In this document: positions 1 through 5,236 of the stretch, piece by piece
Layout of the letters: the number at the start of each line of letters is the position of its first letter
Position numbering within the stretch: the first letter of the stretch is position 1
NCBI GenBank assembly: GCA_002435365.1
Contig: DJMM01000078.1
Coordinates: 2,072 to 7,307, forward strand
Source of the DNA: Ignavibacteriales bacterium UBA6490
GTDB taxonomy: Bacteria; Bacteroidota; Ignavibacteria; Ignavibacteriales; Ignavibacteriaceae
Length of the DNA stretch: 5,236 nt
Reading direction: 5' to 3'
The notes under the pieces: generated by a model
Database searches by the model: none
Told to the model about the DNA's origin: nothing
What the model saw: the letters and a program-made list of their open reading frames with translations, nothing else
Made by a program: the position numbers and the translations under genes

Positions 1-632
1 AATCCGCTGAAAGAAAAATTTAACGGTTCTTTTAATTCAGCAATCGGAAATTTTATTGCATCAGGATTTCCATTCAGGGCAGCTGCCTGAATTTTGGGTC
101 CGCCCGGATATCCCAATCCGATCAACTTTGAAACTTTATCGAAAGCTTCCCCTGCCGCATCATCAACGGTTGTACCAAGTCTGATTATTTCAGTATAGCT
201 TTTAACCAGAAGCAGCAGAGTATGTCCCCCCGAAACTACAAGCGCCAGGTATGGAAATTCCGGTTTTTCCTTCATAAGGAATCCGGAAAAGATATGACCC
301 TCAATATGGTTAACACCGATAAATGGCTTGCCGGCTGAATAAGCTAATCCCTTTGCAAAGGTTAATCCGACAAGAAGTGCACCAATTAATCCCGGACCCG
401 CAGTAGCAGTTACAAGGTCGATATCCTGAAGTTTCAAATCCGATTTTTCAAGAGCCTCTTTAAGCAGTGGCAGAACAATCTGTATATGAGCCCTGCTTGA
501 TAATTCAGGAACAACGCCGCCGAATTTATTATGAAAATCCTGGGAGGAAATTAAATTAGCTCTTAGTTCATTATTCCTTATTACAGCAACAGATGTTTCA
601 TCGCAAGAGCTCTCGATACCTAATACATTCAT
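1..632 (-). CDS. tsaD: TsaD, tRNA N6-adenosine threonylcarbamoyltransferase (C-terminal part beyond window)
   Basis: TsaD transfers the threonylcarbamoyl group from threonylcarbamoyl-AMP to A37 of tRNAs that read ANN codons, working in the cytoplasm with TsaB and TsaE. The gene starts at ATG 632 and runs off the left edge, giving 210 visible codons of a family usually about 330-340 residues long. It opens with MNVLGIESSCDETSVAV, the classic N-terminus of the ASKHA-fold family. The metal-binding pair H109 and H113 lies in NHIEGH, SGGHT is at 134-138, the DDAAGEAFDKV segment at 157-167 and GLGYPGG at 172-178. The visible part ends in FSFSG (206-210), which normally continues as FSFSGLKT. The late metal-ligand Asp falls outside the window. 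No frameshift is seen. Its ATG lies 3 nt past the proline dehydrogenase stop with no strong Shine-Dalgarno sequence of its own, so translation may be coupled to that gene. Identification is secure; only the missing C-terminus is unverified. Confidence 0.97.
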   Translation of the reverse strand, partial: MNVLGIESSCDETSVAVIRNNELRANLISSQDFHNKFGGVVPELSSRAHIQIVLPLLKEALEKSDLKLQDIDLVTATAGPGLIGALLVGLTFAKGLAYSAGKPFIGVNHIEGHIFSGFLMKEKPEFPYLALVVSGGHTLLLLVKSYTEIIRLGTTVDDAAGEAFDKVSKLIGLGYPGGPKIQAAALNGNPDAIKFPIAELKEPLNFSFSG

Positions 633-635
633 AAT

Positions 636-1535
636 TTACTTAAATGTGAACAATGCCTTAAATATATGCCCTGCTACCTGCGGATTTTCTTTTAATCTTC
701 TGATTGAATAGGGATACCAGTCTTTGCCGAAAGGTACATAAATTCTCATTTTATAGCCATCGCGGTTTATTTTCTCACGCAGATCTTCCCTTACCCCTAG
801 CAGCATCTGGAATTCGAATTTATCTTTTGGAATATCCATTTTTTTAATTAATTCATACGATTTATTAATAAGATATTCATCGTGAGTGGCAATGCCCACA
901 TAATTACCTTCTTTAAACATAAGTTCAAGAATTTTGAGATAATTATCCCTTATAGCCTGTTTCTCCTTGATTGCAATAGCTGCCGGTTCGATGTAAATAC
1001 CTTTACAGAGCCTGTAATTGGTACCCAATTTGTTCAGTTCAGCTACATCACTATATGATCTTTTAAGATAACATTGTATGACGACCCCAACATTACCATA
1101 ATTTTCTTTCAATCTTCTGAAAAGTCTGAAAGTTGCATCAGTAAAAGGTGAATCCTCCATATCGATGCGCACAAAATTATTGAAAGAGGCGGCTTTTTCA
1201 ACCAGTTCTTTAACCTGGTCGTAGGCAAAATCCTCATTTATGCCAAGCCCCATCTGGGTTGGTTTAATTGATAAATTGGCCAGAAGATTATGTTTGGATA
1301 TGTTAATCAGCACCTCAAGCGCTTTATTTTTTGCATCAAGGGCTTCGGGTATATTTTGAACGGATTCCCCAAGTACATCCATTGTAGCATGAATTCCCCT
1401 TGTATTTAACTTTTTCACATAATCAATAGCATCTTCAATAGTTTCTCCAGCAATATATTTTTTCGAGAAAAAACCGACCACCGGTTTAGGCATTATCTGA
1501 ACCGCAGATACAATTAGACTGTTAAAGAACGACAC
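636..1535 (-). CDS. Proline dehydrogenase, monofunctional PRODH
   Basis: This FAD enzyme oxidises L-proline to pyrroline-5-carboxylate, the first step of proline breakdown to glutamate, usually passing electrons to quinone. From a GTG at 1535 it is 299 residues, matching compact bacterial PRODHs (about 300 aa). In order: N-terminal helix ending KYIAGET (26-32), DVLGE (53-57), SIKPTQMG with the active-site Lys (K91), RIDMEDS (123-129, D125), QCYLKRS (154-160), RLCKGIY (175-181), ATHD (216-219), FEFQMLLGVRE (240-250), then YVPFG (Y266) and the substrate-binding arginine pair in SIRRLKENP (R279, R280). All residues expected for catalysis are present. The frame stays open upstream to TTG 1592 and contains ATG 1580, but GTG 1535 has AGGAG 7 nt ahead and gives the N-terminus expected from the family. 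The partner P5C dehydrogenase is not in the window. The product is not fused to one, so this is PRODH-type rather than PutA-type. Confidence 0.93.
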   Translation of the reverse strand: MSFFNSLIVSAVQIMPKPVVGFFSKKYIAGETIEDAIDYVKKLNTRGIHATMDVLGESVQNIPEALDAKNKALEVLINISKHNLLANLSIKPTQMGLGINEDFAYDQVKELVEKAASFNNFVRIDMEDSPFTDATFRLFRRLKENYGNVGVVIQCYLKRSYSDVAELNKLGTNYRLCKGIYIEPAAIAIKEKQAIRDNYLKILELMFKEGNYVGIATHDEYLINKSYELIKKMDIPKDKFEFQMLLGVREDLREKINRDGYKMRIYVPFGKDWYPYSIRRLKENPQVAGHIFKALFTFK

Positions 1536-1542
1536 GTTAGAA

Positions 1543-1547
1543 CTCCT
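1543..1547 (-). promoter_or_regulatory. Ribosome binding site for proline dehydrogenase, supports GTG start
   Basis: On the minus strand the sequence reads AGGAGTTCTAACGTG. AGGAG sits 7 nt before the GTG at 1535, ideal spacing for a Shine-Dalgarno site. The upstream in-frame starts (ATG 1580, TTG 1592) have no comparable motif. This settles the start at GTG 1535 with good confidence. Confidence 0.8.
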
Positions 1548-1613
1548 AAAAAAATAACATTCAAAAATATGCTGATGCATTCTATAAAGCAATTTTATTA
1601 ATGAATATTAAAG

Positions 1614-1643
1614 ATTGTTTATAAAATAGATGAACAGGGTCAA
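1614..1643 (-). promoter_or_regulatory. Candidate promoter for the proline dehydrogenase-tsaD unit
   Basis: On the minus strand TTGACC (1643-1638, five of six to TTGACA) is followed after 18 nt by AACAAT (1619-1614, four of six to TATAAT); a 16-nt spacing to TAAACA is an alternative reading. It lies in AT-rich DNA about 80-100 nt before the GTG start and would give a leader of roughly 70 nt. An 8-bp palindrome TCAATTGA (1640-1647) overlaps the -35 element. No clear Bacteroidota-type TAnnTTTG box was found. The match is weak and could be chance in AT-rich sequence. Confidence 0.25.
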
Positions 1644-1697
1644 TTGATATTAATCAGAAATTATGGCTAAATAGATATCATTTTGTGTACTGATGCG

Positions 1698-1760
1698 GTT
1701 CTGATTGGGGAGCTGACCTTATTCTAATCCCGTTCTGATCCTGACCTGATCCGATTCTGT
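1698..1760. repeat. Short direct repeats with GTTCTGAT / CTGATCC words
   Basis: GTTCTGAT occurs at 1698-1705 and 1732-1739 (34 bp apart), with a related GATTCTGT at 1753-1760. Between the last two lies the near-tandem CTGATCCTGACCTGATCC (1736-1753). Read on the minus strand the stretch is purine-rich (GGATCAGG, ATCAGAAC). No open reading frame longer than about 30 codons explains it. It could be degenerate repeat DNA or part of a folded transcript; nothing here assigns a function. Confidence 0.5.
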
Positions 1761-1778
1761 TCCCATTTTTATTAGAAT
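1721..1778. repeat. Inverted repeat ATTCTAAT ... ATTAGAAT
   Basis: ATTCTAAT (1721-1728) and ATTAGAAT (1771-1778) are exact reverse complements, extending to 9 bp with one more outer base pair. They enclose 42 nt holding the CTGATCC-rich repeats. The same word recurs at 1786-1793 and 1870-1878 in a neighbouring, larger inverted repeat, so four copies stand in two facing pairs within about 160 bp. Confidence 0.5.
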
Positions 1779-1785
1779 AGACTCA

Positions 1786-1878
1786 CATTAGAACCAGTCC
1801 GGGTGAGGTACTGACTAAGTTCAGGACCCATTTTGAGTATTTTCCTTATTTATACCTCTTTTTACCCGGATTCTAATG
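1786..1878. repeat. Compound inverted repeat, three stacked stems (potential hairpin)
   Basis: Three blocks pair in nested order: CATTAGAA (1786-1793) with TTCTAATG (1871-1878), TCCGGGT (1798-1804) with ACCCGGA (1864-1870), and GAGGTA (1805-1810) with TACCTC (1853-1858). That makes 21 potential base pairs, interrupted only by CCAG (1794-1797) on the left and TTTTT (1859-1863) on the right. The apical part is about 42 nt. No gene covers it, it lacks the compact form of a terminator, and it lies in the middle of the intergenic region rather than just after a stop codon. It could be a structured RNA, a decayed miniature mobile element, or a regulatory fold; the sequence does not decide. Confidence 0.55.
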
Positions 1879-2070
1879 CATTTCCTGTAATCAATCCCTG
1901 TAAACTCCTGAAATAATGGAATAGGAAAAAGCGGACTGCAGGGCAGTTATGCCTCTTAAATGTTTCAGACGGATCAGATAAAAATACTGCGCAGTAGGAT
2001 TTGGAAAAGAAGTGCAGTATAATCGGAAAAGTTTTAAAGGAGAAGAATATTAAATAATAAAAAAACCTTA
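1879..2070. other. Noncoding stretch, mostly without recognisable features
   Basis: Apart from the palindrome at 1985-1996 nothing could be assigned here. Open frames on either strand are very short and without family resemblance; the longest I read with a start is about 10 codons. No tRNA cloverleaf, transposon end or CRISPR repeat is visible. The right end is an A-rich run on the plus strand (about 2058-2066) that forms the T-rich tail after the coaE terminator on the minus strand. Confidence 0.5.
1985..1996. repeat. 12-bp perfect palindrome TACTGCGCAGTA
   Basis: TACTGCGCAGTA is its own reverse complement. A further GCAGTAT at 2014-2020 can pair with ATACTGC at 1984-1990, giving an alternative 7-bp stem. 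The symmetry would suit a dimeric DNA-binding protein, but it is about 350 nt upstream of the candidate promoter and downstream of the coaE terminator, so an operator role has no positional support. Confidence 0.35.
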
Positions 2071-2118
2071 AAAGAAAGTCCCATCTGCCTATTATTCAGG
2101 CATTTGGGACTTTTCTTT
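2071..2118 (-). terminator. Intrinsic terminator after coaE
   Basis: The arms AAAGAAAGTCCCA (2071-2083) and TGGGACTTTTCTTT (2105-2118) pair with one bulged T, and an inner stem TGCCT/AGGCA (2086-2090 with 2098-2102) closes a 7-nt loop, with a small 2x2 mismatch between stems. On the minus strand the hairpin is followed by TTTCTTTTAAGG and then a run of seven or more T. It begins about 18 nt after the coaE TGA. The plus-strand side also ends T-rich, but no plus-strand gene would use it. Confidence 0.85.
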
Positions 2119-2136
2119 AATTTCATGACCGAATTT

Positions 2137-2718
2137 TCAGATGCCGATAAGTTTAAGGAAAATCTCTGCTCTCAGCTTCAGATCCTCCGGCTTCCCGTTG
2201 TTCTCAAAAACGAAATCAGATTTTTTTCTTTTCTTATCATCCGGTATCTGGTTTGATTTCCGTTTATTATATTCCGCTGCGGTTACTCCGCGGCTCTTCA
2301 GCCGCTTTTTCTTTACTTCCTCATCAGCGGTTATCAGTACCACATAATCAAATATGCTTTCCATCTTCGCTTCATAGATCAGCGCGGCTTCCACAAACAC
2401 CGCACTGTTTTTCTTAAGCGAGGCCTTCATCATCTTCTCAAGCTCAGTTATAACAGCAGGATGGACAATCGAATTTATTTTCTTTACGTTAACCGGCGAG
2501 CTGAAAACCTTTTTAGCAAGGAACTGGTTGTTAAGTTTACTTTTGATATAAGCTTCCTTTCCGAATGCCTTAACAATCTTTTCCTTAACCTCTTTTTTGT
2601 TCTTCATAATATCTTTTGCCACATCATCTGCACTTAAGACAGGTAAACCTTTTTCAGCAATGAATTTACAAAAGGAGGATTTACCTCCGCCAATACCGCC
2701 GGTAACCGCAATCTTCAA
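2137..2718 (-). CDS. coaE: Dephospho-CoA kinase CoaE
   Basis: CoaE phosphorylates the 3'-hydroxyl of the ribose of dephospho-CoA with ATP, the last step of coenzyme A synthesis, in the cytoplasm. The product is 193 residues, the usual length of about 190-210. It shows the P-loop GGIGGGKSS (7-15), the substrate-side acidic pair in SADDVAKDIM (D31, D32), the IVHPAV motif (H86, P87), VEAALIYEA (109-117, the family's V/PLLFE region), the lid arginine in KKKRLKSRG (136-144), and NQIPDDKKRKKSDFV followed by ENNG (about 156-175), the family's C-terminal pattern. Start is TTG at 2718, 6 nt after AGAGGA; only three usable codons separate it from an upstream in-frame stop and none is a better start. 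It follows the DUF3160 gene by 11 nt and is followed by a strong terminator, so it is the last gene of its transcript. Lysine is very frequent, fitting an AT-rich genome. Confidence 0.96.
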   Translation of the reverse strand: MKIAVTGGIGGGKSSFCKFIAEKGLPVLSADDVAKDIMKNKKEVKEKIVKAFGKEAYIKSKLNNQFLAKKVFSSPVNVKKINSIVHPAVITELEKMMKASLKKNSAVFVEAALIYEAKMESIFDYVVLITADEEVKKKRLKSRGVTAAEYNKRKSNQIPDDKKRKKSDFVFENNGKPEDLKLRAEIFLKLIGI

Positions 2719-2724
2719 TTTATT

Positions 2725-2730
2725 TCCTCT
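2725..2730 (-). promoter_or_regulatory. Ribosome binding site for coaE, supports TTG start
   Basis: AGAGGA on the minus strand stands 6 nt ahead of the TTG at 2718 and its first base is the last base of the preceding gene's TAA stop (2732-2730). The frame upstream of this TTG closes at a TAA at 2736-2734, so no alternative upstream start is available. The placement also suggests ribosomes finishing the DUF3160 gene could reinitiate on coaE. Confidence 0.85.
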
Positions 2731-5236
2731 TATTTAATTAATGTCATCTTGCTTGTGGCAAAATTAGAGCCGATAGTCAATTTACAAAGGTAAATTCCGC
2801 TGGATACCTGGTTTCCGGCTTCATTTTTTCCATCCCACTTTATAAGATAATTGCCCTGCGGCAGTTCTCCGTTAAACAGATTTCTTACAGCTTCTCCCTG
2901 GATATTAAATATAGTAATGTCTGTCGACATAAATGCCATGTTGTTCGGAACTGTGAAAGATATAGTGGTCGATGGATTAAACGGATTCGGATAATTTTTT
3001 ACAACCAGAAATTCTTCCGGGGGAAAATTATCCTGGTTCTCCACTGCTGTTATCAACTGTGCACCAGGACCCCTGCTGTTGCCTGAAGAATCAGCAAGAA
3101 ATATATTCACCCAATTTGGCCGAAGCGACTGCAACAAATAGGTGGCTTCCCAGTCCTGGTCGGTCAATCTCTGATAATTCAGCGTAGTATAATCGTAGTA
3201 ACTGTAAACAGGACCGATGAAAGCAACTTTAATATTGCCCGGTACTTCTGCAATGAAAACACCTAAATTAATTGGACCTGTGCCCACATGCACCACGGCA
3301 CCCAATGAACCGCCACTGCAGTTAGTGGGTACAGTATGAACATCCGCTACAATATAATTTTGCTTAAAAAGAGCATCCTCCCCCATCGGATCATTATAAT
3401 ATAATCGGGGGTACCATCCTGCATATGGAGGTATGCCGCTTCCGGGATAAGTATCATAAATTACTTTTTGCAGAAAATCGATCTCGCCCGCCGAATATGG
3501 AATGCCGGAGAGTTCTTTTTCAGAAATTGATTTTAATGTATCTGATATATTTTTCAGATCGTTAAAATAATTAAGTACCTGCTGTTTAATAGTCGGGTCG
3601 GGGAAATTTATTAGCTGGAATTTTGTTTTTCCGTTAACGCCTAATGTTTTTAACGCACCATAAAATTCAGGAAATGGTTCGATATATGTGTACGGAAATG
3701 AACAGATAGTTCCGCCGGTATAGGATTGTTTTGCATAAAGCAGATTGTCATGCCGCAGTTGTGTCCATGAAGCAAGCTGCGTATTAAGCTGCTTTTGCCA
3801 GAAGGCAGCGGTCTGCATAAAGGGCGGAAGATTGTTTCTTTCTGAAGGAGGATTGAGTTCTTTAATACTATAAAGCCAGCTGTTATAAATACTGCTTTGC
3901 CAGAATTCCTGGTCATAAGAGTCAACAAGGTATCTAAGTCCTGCCAGGTTGCTAGCATATTTATACTCATTCAGTTCAGGGATAAGCAGCTGACCGGCAG
4001 CATCATTTCCGATCGCAAACATGGGATCGAGGGTTGAAGGGAACAATCTGCAGATCTTAAATCCATTATACTTGATCCGGTCATAGACCACAGTTGCCAT
4101 CACATAGGAATCGATAACGAATCGCTGGCCGAACATTAAAAAAGCAGATGCCGGAACAATTGAATCAGGAGACATCGGGTTGGAATACAGCACCTGTGAC
4201 AGAATTTTCTGATACGCGAAGGACTGATTGGCAAGGGTATCCTGGAACTCCGCCATTTTCACACTGTCCAGCAGCGCGTCAGCATAAGTAAACTGTAAAG
4301 CCTGCTGCAGGTAAAAGAGATCAGGCATGGTTACATTATCCGATTCTCCGACAAAGAATCTGAGAATTTCTTCTGTAGAAGTTACCTGCGAAGCAACACC
4401 CGATAATTCATACAATTCTTTTAATAGAAAGGTCATGATTGTCTGACGCTGTACGTCGTAAAAATCGGCTAAGCATATCGGATAAACATTTTTAGGAGCC
4501 ATCAGGTAGAGTTCTATCCTGCCCAGCCACATCATTGCCCGGAAATAATCCGCAAGCTCGGGATGCATCTCATCTACATAATGTCCGCGAGGCTGGAACT
4601 GGCTCCAGTCAACTTTTCTGCAGTTTGCAGCAAAAATAAATTCACTATTCATTCCGGTTGCTGCAACCGCCTTATTATAATAATAGTTACTGAGAGACTG
4701 GTTATAAGGATAATAGGGTGCGGCGCCTGAATTAAAAAGTTTTCTTGCGACAGTCAGAAATACATCAACATCTTTTACTCTTTCAATCATCACAGGATTT
4801 GATGAATAGCGTACTGCCAGCTGCGGTATTTGTGCATGCATCTGATTAACAATAGCTTCACTCTGCTGGATGAGAAGCCCCAGCTCCACATCTTTGAGAA
4901 TCCGGTCATAGGACATGTGCAGTGCATGCAGAATGGCATCCGTTGATACATAAATCGGCAGGTCCTGATGGAAAATTTCCATAAAAGACAGACCGAAAGT
5001 ATTTCTTGAAATTCTTTCGGTAACCATAAAGCCGTTAGCATTAATTAGACTTTTCTCGTGCGGGGTCAGATTATACTTTGCATTTATGCTGTCAAAATAC
5101 AATGCATCGTCATAAGCCGCATTTATATCCGCCGAAAAAATTCCGGCAGGATACATTTGCAGAAGATCCTGCGTTACCATATTCTGATGATTCTGCAGAA
5201 ATGTTTTATATGCATCAAGACTGAAATTAGACTGGG
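2730..5236 (-). CDS. DUF3160-family protein with C-terminal type IX secretion sorting domain (N-terminus beyond window)
   Basis: I recognise the DUF3160 family (function unknown) with a secretion tail. The frame is open to the right edge: 18 further in-frame codons precede the ATG at 5180, so that ATG is probably internal and the true start with any signal peptide lies outside. Counting from ATG 5180 (816 codons to the stop): LPIYVSTDAILHALHMSYD (74-92), QFQPRGHY (194-201), YFRAMMWLGR (212-221), MFGQRFVIDSYV (349-360), PSTLDPMFAIGNDAA (381-395), KQLNTQLASWTQLRHDNLL with the following YAKQSY (463-487), YIEPFPEFYGAL (499-510), VADVHTVP (611-618) and VAFIGPVYSYYDY (652-664), all typical of the family. 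Residues about 725-816 form the sorting domain: NYPNPFNPSTTISF, then GNQVSSGIYLCKL and a basic final KMTLIK. It predicts export across the outer membrane by the type IX system, with tail cleavage and surface attachment or release. It runs 11 nt ahead of coaE and seems intact. Catalytic activity is unknown; many aromatic residues and conserved His/Asp blocks leave enzyme or binding roles open. Confidence 0.9.
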   Translation of the reverse strand, partial: QSNFSLDAYKTFLQNHQNMVTQDLLQMYPAGIFSADINAAYDDALYFDSINAKYNLTPHEKSLINANGFMVTERISRNTFGLSFMEIFHQDLPIYVSTDAILHALHMSYDRILKDVELGLLIQQSEAIVNQMHAQIPQLAVRYSSNPVMIERVKDVDVFLTVARKLFNSGAAPYYPYNQSLSNYYYNKAVAATGMNSEFIFAANCRKVDWSQFQPRGHYVDEMHPELADYFRAMMWLGRIELYLMAPKNVYPICLADFYDVQRQTIMTFLLKELYELSGVASQVTSTEEILRFFVGESDNVTMPDLFYLQQALQFTYADALLDSVKMAEFQDTLANQSFAYQKILSQVLYSNPMSPDSIVPASAFLMFGQRFVIDSYVMATVVYDRIKYNGFKICRLFPSTLDPMFAIGNDAAGQLLIPELNEYKYASNLAGLRYLVDSYDQEFWQSSIYNSWLYSIKELNPPSERNNLPPFMQTAAFWQKQLNTQLASWTQLRHDNLLYAKQSYTGGTICSFPYTYIEPFPEFYGALKTLGVNGKTKFQLINFPDPTIKQQVLNYFNDLKNISDTLKSISEKELSGIPYSAGEIDFLQKVIYDTYPGSGIPPYAGWYPRLYYNDPMGEDALFKQNYIVADVHTVPTNCSGGSLGAVVHVGTGPINLGVFIAEVPGNIKVAFIGPVYSYYDYTTLNYQRLTDQDWEATYLLQSLRPNWVNIFLADSSGNSRGPGAQLITAVENQDNFPPEEFLVVKNYPNPFNPSTTISFTVPNNMAFMSTDITIFNIQGEAVRNLFNGELPQGNYLIKWDGKNEAGNQVSSGIYLCKLTIGSNFATSKMTLIK

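Noticed and set aside
2071..2118. The hairpin as a CRISPR repeat or transposon end
   Set aside because: Only one copy is present, and its position just after the coaE stop with T-rich tails is fully explained by an intrinsic terminator.
1536..2136. A tRNA, riboswitch or small regulatory RNA of a known class
   Set aside because: No tRNA cloverleaf with T-loop consensus and no conserved core of a riboswitch class I know could be read on either strand; only unclassified inverted repeats are visible.
2141..2347. 68-codon open frame on the plus strand
   Set aside because: Antisense to the 3' half of coaE; Ser/Phe-rich sequence is the mirror of lysine-rich coding DNA, and there is no ribosome binding site or promoter.
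3650..3970. 106-codon open frame on the minus strand
   Set aside because: It lies wholly inside the DUF3160 gene in another frame, has no family resemblance, and the covering gene shows many conserved blocks over the same stretch.
4790..5041. 83-codon open frame on the minus strand
   Set aside because: It is an alternative frame within the DUF3160 coding region over its conserved N-terminal block; the composition is rich in Cys, Trp and Met as expected of a shadow frame.
5178..5180. ATG 5180 as the start of the DUF3160 gene
   Set aside because: The frame stays open for 18 more codons to the window edge with ordinary coding composition, there is no Shine-Dalgarno sequence before this ATG, and a signal peptide expected for a type IX substrate is missing at this position.

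Overview
The window looks like chromosomal DNA from an AT-rich member of the FCB/Bacteroidota side of the tree, most likely Ignavibacteria or a close relative. The best evidence is the large protein at the right end, which finishes with a C-terminal sorting domain of the type IX secretion system opening with NYPNPFNPST; that exact wording is typical of Ignavibacteria and related lineages. This placement is an inference from motif style, not from a marker-gene comparison. All four protein genes lie on the minus strand, so the transcription order runs from the right edge to the left edge.

Right part (2137 to the right edge): a large DUF3160-family protein, predicted to be secreted, enters from beyond the window. 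It is followed after 11 nt by coaE (dephospho-CoA kinase), which starts at a TTG behind a strong Shine-Dalgarno sequence. A GC-cored hairpin with T-rich flanks just after the coaE stop ends this unit.

Middle (1536-2136): about 600 bases with no convincing gene. They hold the coaE terminator, a 12-bp perfect palindrome, a compound inverted repeat at 1786-1878 with 21 potential base pairs, several copies of TTCTAAT/ATTAGAA and GTTCTGAT words, and a weak candidate promoter for the next unit. This is the least explained part of the window.

Left part (left edge to 1535): a monofunctional proline dehydrogenase gene, best started at a GTG, is followed after only 3 nt by tsaD, the tRNA threonylcarbamoyladenosine synthase subunit, which is cut by the left edge. 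The two are probably co-transcribed.

The genes do not form one pathway. CoaE (coenzyme A synthesis) and TsaD (tRNA modification) are housekeeping functions, proline dehydrogenase is catabolic, and the DUF3160 protein is an exported protein of unknown role. I see no defence system, CRISPR array, transposase or other mobile gene. The most open questions are the structured intergenic region and the function of the DUF3160 protein.
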